Assembly: GCF_014201135.1 (NCBI RefSeq) | Contig: NZ_JACHDR010000001.1 | Location: 1,488,001 to 1,552,000, forward strand | Length of the DNA: 64,000 bases | Reading direction: 5' to 3' | Origin: Neomicrococcus aestuarii | GTDB taxonomy: Bacteria; Actinomycetota; Actinomycetes; Actinomycetales; Micrococcaceae | Part shown: piece after piece, positions 61,764-64,000 of the stretch | Layout: each line of letters starts with the position of its first letter | How positions within the stretch are numbered: the first letter of the stretch is position 1 | The notes under the pieces: model-generated | Told to the model about the DNA's origin: nothing | The model's input: the letters and a program-made list of their open reading frames with translations, nothing else | The model's database searches: none | Position numbers and translations under genes: made by a program

Positions 61764-61926
61764 GTTTTCAGCCTAAAAGTTCGTCTCAGTTCGGGTGATC
61801 TGCAATATCCATTATTCGCTCTCGGCGTGCACCCTGTGACCCAATTGAGACACCTGTGGATATTTCACCAAGATTGAATAACAAGTCTTGTATGTGGGTG
61901 ATTGCGGGCGCACCATGAGTCATCGC

Positions 61927-61947
61927 TTGCTACGAGCCACGTAGCAA
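61927..61947 (+). other. Hairpin in the leader of the AMIN-like gene
   Basis: Perfect 8-bp stem TTGCTACG/CGTAGCAA with loop AGCCA, 23 bases before the ATG and just before the ribosome site. It could shield or stabilise the message. Confidence 0.45.
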
Positions 61948-61969
61948 CGCTCCGAAAGGCAACACCACC

Positions 61970-62518
61970 ATGAAAAAGGTACTCACCGCTCTGGCGGGAG
62001 TGGCAATGGCTGCCACGACGCTCGTTGCAGTGCCTTCGAGCGCTCAAGCAGCGCCCTACTGCGGCATCACGTGGGGCTCGCTCGCCGACCGCACCACTTT
62101 TGCTTACTCTTCCGCCACTGTGCGCAACGTCCGCGCCGGACAACACACGTGCTACGACCGCCTCGTGATCGATATCAGAGGAAACCTTCGTGGATACGAT
62201 GTCCGCTATGTTTCCGCGGTCTATACCGAAGGAGAGGGCCGGCGGGTTCCGCTCTTGGGGGCCGCTGACCTGCAGATTGTGGTGAACGCTCCCGCGTACA
62301 ACATCAACACCGGCGCCTCCACCTACAATCCGGTCAACCGGAACAACATCGTGAATCTGGCCGGCTACACCACGTTCCGCCAAGCCGCATATCTGGGCAG
62401 CTTCGAGGGACAGACCAGCTTTGGTCTCGGCGTTCGGGCGCGGCTTCCGTTCCGAACCTTCGTCATCAAGGATGCCACCACAACCCGGCTGGTCATCGAC
62501 GTTGCCCACCGGTGGTGA
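61970..62518 (+). CDS. Secreted AMIN-like domain protein
   Basis: 182-residue exported protein. The signal peptide ends at SSAQAAP near residue 27. The mature part, GQHTCYDRLVIDIRG...VRYVSAVY...RTFVIKDATTTRLVIDVAHRW, matches the actinobacterial AMIN-like beta domain found in small exported proteins. A Cys pair near residues 31 and 64 probably forms a disulphide. Function unknown; AMIN domains bind peptidoglycan. GAAAGG precedes the ATG by nine bases. Confidence 0.75.
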   Translation: MKKVLTALAGVAMAATTLVAVPSSAQAAPYCGITWGSLADRTTFAYSSATVRNVRAGQHTCYDRLVIDIRGNLRGYDVRYVSAVYTEGEGRRVPLLGAADLQIVVNAPAYNINTGASTYNPVNRNNIVNLAGYTTFRQAAYLGSFEGQTSFGLGVRARLPFRTFVIKDATTTRLVIDVAHRW

Positions 62519-62521
62519 GCT

Positions 62522-62534
62522 GCGGCGTCGTACT
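62522..62534 (-). repeat. Repeat copy 12, AGTACGACGCCGC
   Basis: Copy between genes, three bases past the stop of the AMIN-like gene. Its flank (CAGCTCAC) matches the flank of the copy at 57915. Confidence 0.65.
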
Positions 62535-62554
62535 GAAAACCCCGCCAAAAAAGT

Positions 62555-62589
62555 GAGTCCCGCCCACTCAACTGCAGTGGACGGGACTC
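62555..62589. terminator. Bidirectional terminator after the AMIN-like gene
   Basis: 14-bp inverted repeat with one mismatch (62555-62568 and 62576-62589), between two converging genes. Confidence 0.8.
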
Positions 62590-62601
62590 GCTTCTGAAGC
62601 G

Positions 62602-63300
62602 CTAAGCGCGCTTACGCGCAAACCATGCCACAAGAATCGTGAGAATCACGCAGATAGCGGTGGTCGCCATGCTCAACTTCGGGAAGAGCGGAACCAGGCC
62701 GAACTGCACTACCAAAGCCACCGCGAACGCGATGATCGTTGGACGGTACTGACGGAGCGCGAAGATCGCCTGAACAATCACGGCGCCGATGACGGCCGGG
62801 AACACGTACAAGCGGACAACGGTGATGACTTCAGCGGGGACCACGCTCAAGAGCCAGGTTCCCAAGAAGCCCACGAACAAAAGCAAAGACACCAAGTGAA
62901 CGGATGCTGCGCCGGAAATCGCCATGACTGCCGCCAAGCTACCGCGCGAGGTGCCAGGCTTTGCATCGATCTTGGCCTGCGCGATCATCGCTGCAGGCAG
63001 CAACTTGTTGGAGATGTTGCCGATCATGAACGCCTGATACATGGACGCAGGGCCCAAAATCGGGAAGTACGTGATGGGTTCAATGATCCAGATCAAGAAG
63101 AACGTGCCGGCAACTGCGAGGAACGCGCCCCACAATTGCGACTGCTCAAACTGGATTGACCCTGACATGAGGAGGTAAATGGGGCCGGCGAGAGAAATAA
63201 TCAAGCCGGCGATCATCGTCAGGCGACCCCAACGGGAGGTGGTGCGCTCGAATTACTGCATTCCGGCGTTGACAGCCGTAGGAGCTGAAGACTGTTCCAT
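62602..63300 (-). pseudogene. Membrane protein gene with premature in-frame stop (DUF5058 partner)
   Basis: A 233-codon frame starts at ATG 63300, with AAAGGA nine bases upstream, but meets TAA at codon 16 (63255-63253). It continues in the same frame as a clear protein: FERTTSRWGRLTMIAGLIISLAGPIYLLMSGSIQFEQSQLWGAFLAVAGTFFLIWIIEPITYFPILGPASMYQAF, with about five membrane segments to the end. Either the gene is inactivated, or translation restarts at the ATG at 63216, giving 204 residues. It lies 27 bases after the DUF5058 gene; the two commonly form a membrane pair of unknown transport role. Confidence 0.72.
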
Positions 63301-63327
63301 AGTTATTCGTCCTTTCTCAGCCGCCGG

Positions 63328-64000
63328 TTAGGCTGCCGGCCCAATCGAAGAGAAATGCGCGATGTAGGCGACAATGAGGCCCACCACAATCGCAATACCG
63401 AGGCCCCATTCCTTGAGCCAATCCTTCTTGAACTTCTGCGCAAGGAAGACACAGACGCCCATGGTGATACCTGCCGCTAGCAAGGTCACGATGTGCACCG
63501 CGCTCTTTGGGACTTCAGCAATGCCCAGGGAGATGAAGGCAGCAAGCAACGCTGCGGCCGGGATCACGCTCATGATGGCCGGGTTGACCTTCTTGAGCTT
63601 GTGCTCGCCGCGCTGAAGGAGCGGGGTCAGGATCAAGGTAGCGAGCATCCACATAGCGCCGCCAAGGCTCATCGCGAAGAAGGCGACGGCGAAAACGTTC
63701 TGAGTGTAGGTGGGACCGCCAAGGGTGGCGCCCATGGTGGCCGAGGCGATATTCGCCGCACCAGTTTCATAGGACACCGAGCCGATGAGGCCAATGCGCA
63801 CGAGCGTGGCCGGGGTGCCGAAGAGTGCTAGAAGTGCAATGGCGACAATAACAACGGCCAAAGAAGGGCCGATTGCCGCGATAGCGCCAGTCTTGAAAGC
63901 GGTGTTGAGTTCAGTCTGGGTAATCTCAGCCGACTCCGCAGCTTTGCGAGCAGCCTTGATGTAGATCACAGACTGGATGATGATCACCAGGAAAACGCCC
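63328..64000 (-). CDS. DUF5058 membrane protein (partial)
   Basis: At least 223 residues, open at the right edge: VIIIQSVIYIKAARKAAESAEITQTELNTAFKTGAIAAIGPSLAVVIVAIALLALFGTPATLVRIGLIGSVSYETGAANIASATMG, followed by four further membrane segments. This matches the DUF5058 family of actinobacterial and firmicute membrane proteins of unknown function. The frame continues beyond the window, so the GTG at 63987 is probably internal. The interrupted partner gene follows by 27 bases. Confidence 0.75.
   Translation of the reverse strand, partial: GVFLVIIIQSVIYIKAARKAAESAEITQTELNTAFKTGAIAAIGPSLAVVIVAIALLALFGTPATLVRIGLIGSVSYETGAANIASATMGATLGGPTYTQNVFAVAFFAMSLGGAMWMLATLILTPLLQRGEHKLKKVNPAIMSVIPAAALLAAFISLGIAEVPKSAVHIVTLLAAGITMGVCVFLAQKFKKDWLKEWGLGIAIVVGLIVAYIAHFSSIGPAA

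Overview
The window looks like chromosomal DNA of a moderately high-GC actinobacterium of the Micrococcales, most likely near Arthrobacter, Rothia or Pseudoglutamicibacter. The evidence is an Lsr2 nucleoid protein, ClpC, RadA, an actinobacterial-type ArgA, DUF222/HNH and DUF305 proteins, four tRNA genes, a core Pta-AckA pair and abundant leaderless starts. I see no prophage, transposase, integrase or CRISPR array. Most of the window is housekeeping and transport.

Layout. 1-3.5 kb: lactate module (LldE-type Fe-S protein, LctP permease, FadR-type GntR regulator) with three copies of an 11-bp operator and a CRP-type site. 3.6-5.6 kb: GH13 alpha-glucosidase behind a LacI-type operator. 5.6-6.8 kb: DUF6153-like and DUF305 secreted proteins behind a CsoR-like operator, probably copper handling. 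6.9-7.3 kb: tRNA-Phe/Asp/Glu. 7.4-18.9 kb: metallopeptidase, NlpC/P60 hydrolase, universal stress protein, purine permease, S4 protein, MHS transporter with divergent LysR regulator, EcsC/TerB-like protein, amino-acid permease. 18.9-22.1 kb: pta-ackA. 22.3-31.5 kb: DUF222/HNH protein, a dipeptide ABC system split into convergent units, AGCS symporter. 31.7-39.6 kb: AzlCD, GDPD, DUF445, EcsC-like protein, exported phosphatase/nuclease with esterase, spermidine-synthase-like protein, MazG-like protein, tRNA-Lys. 39.8-46.8 kb: phosphate uptake by DUF47-PiT and convergent pstSCAB with a PHO-box-like repeat. 47.2-64 kb: FUSC protein, RadA, MutY, ArgA, ClpC, Lsr2, LysS, two tandem hydrolases, M13 peptidase, AMIN-like secreted protein, and a DUF5058 pair whose second gene carries an in-frame stop.

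Most interesting signals. (1) A 13-mer, AGTACGACGNCGC, occurs 12 times, six in each orientation. It lies in several reading frames and between genes, is enriched at gene ends, and once forms the inverted pair of a terminator hairpin. This is the signature of DNA uptake sequences or another genome-wide DNA-level signal, and I know of none described for this group. (2) At least a dozen genes have a -10 hexamer ending 6-8 bases before the start codon, so they are probably leaderless, which settles several start sites. (3) CRP/GlxR-type sites sit upstream of several uptake genes. All searches were by eye, so counts are minimum estimates.
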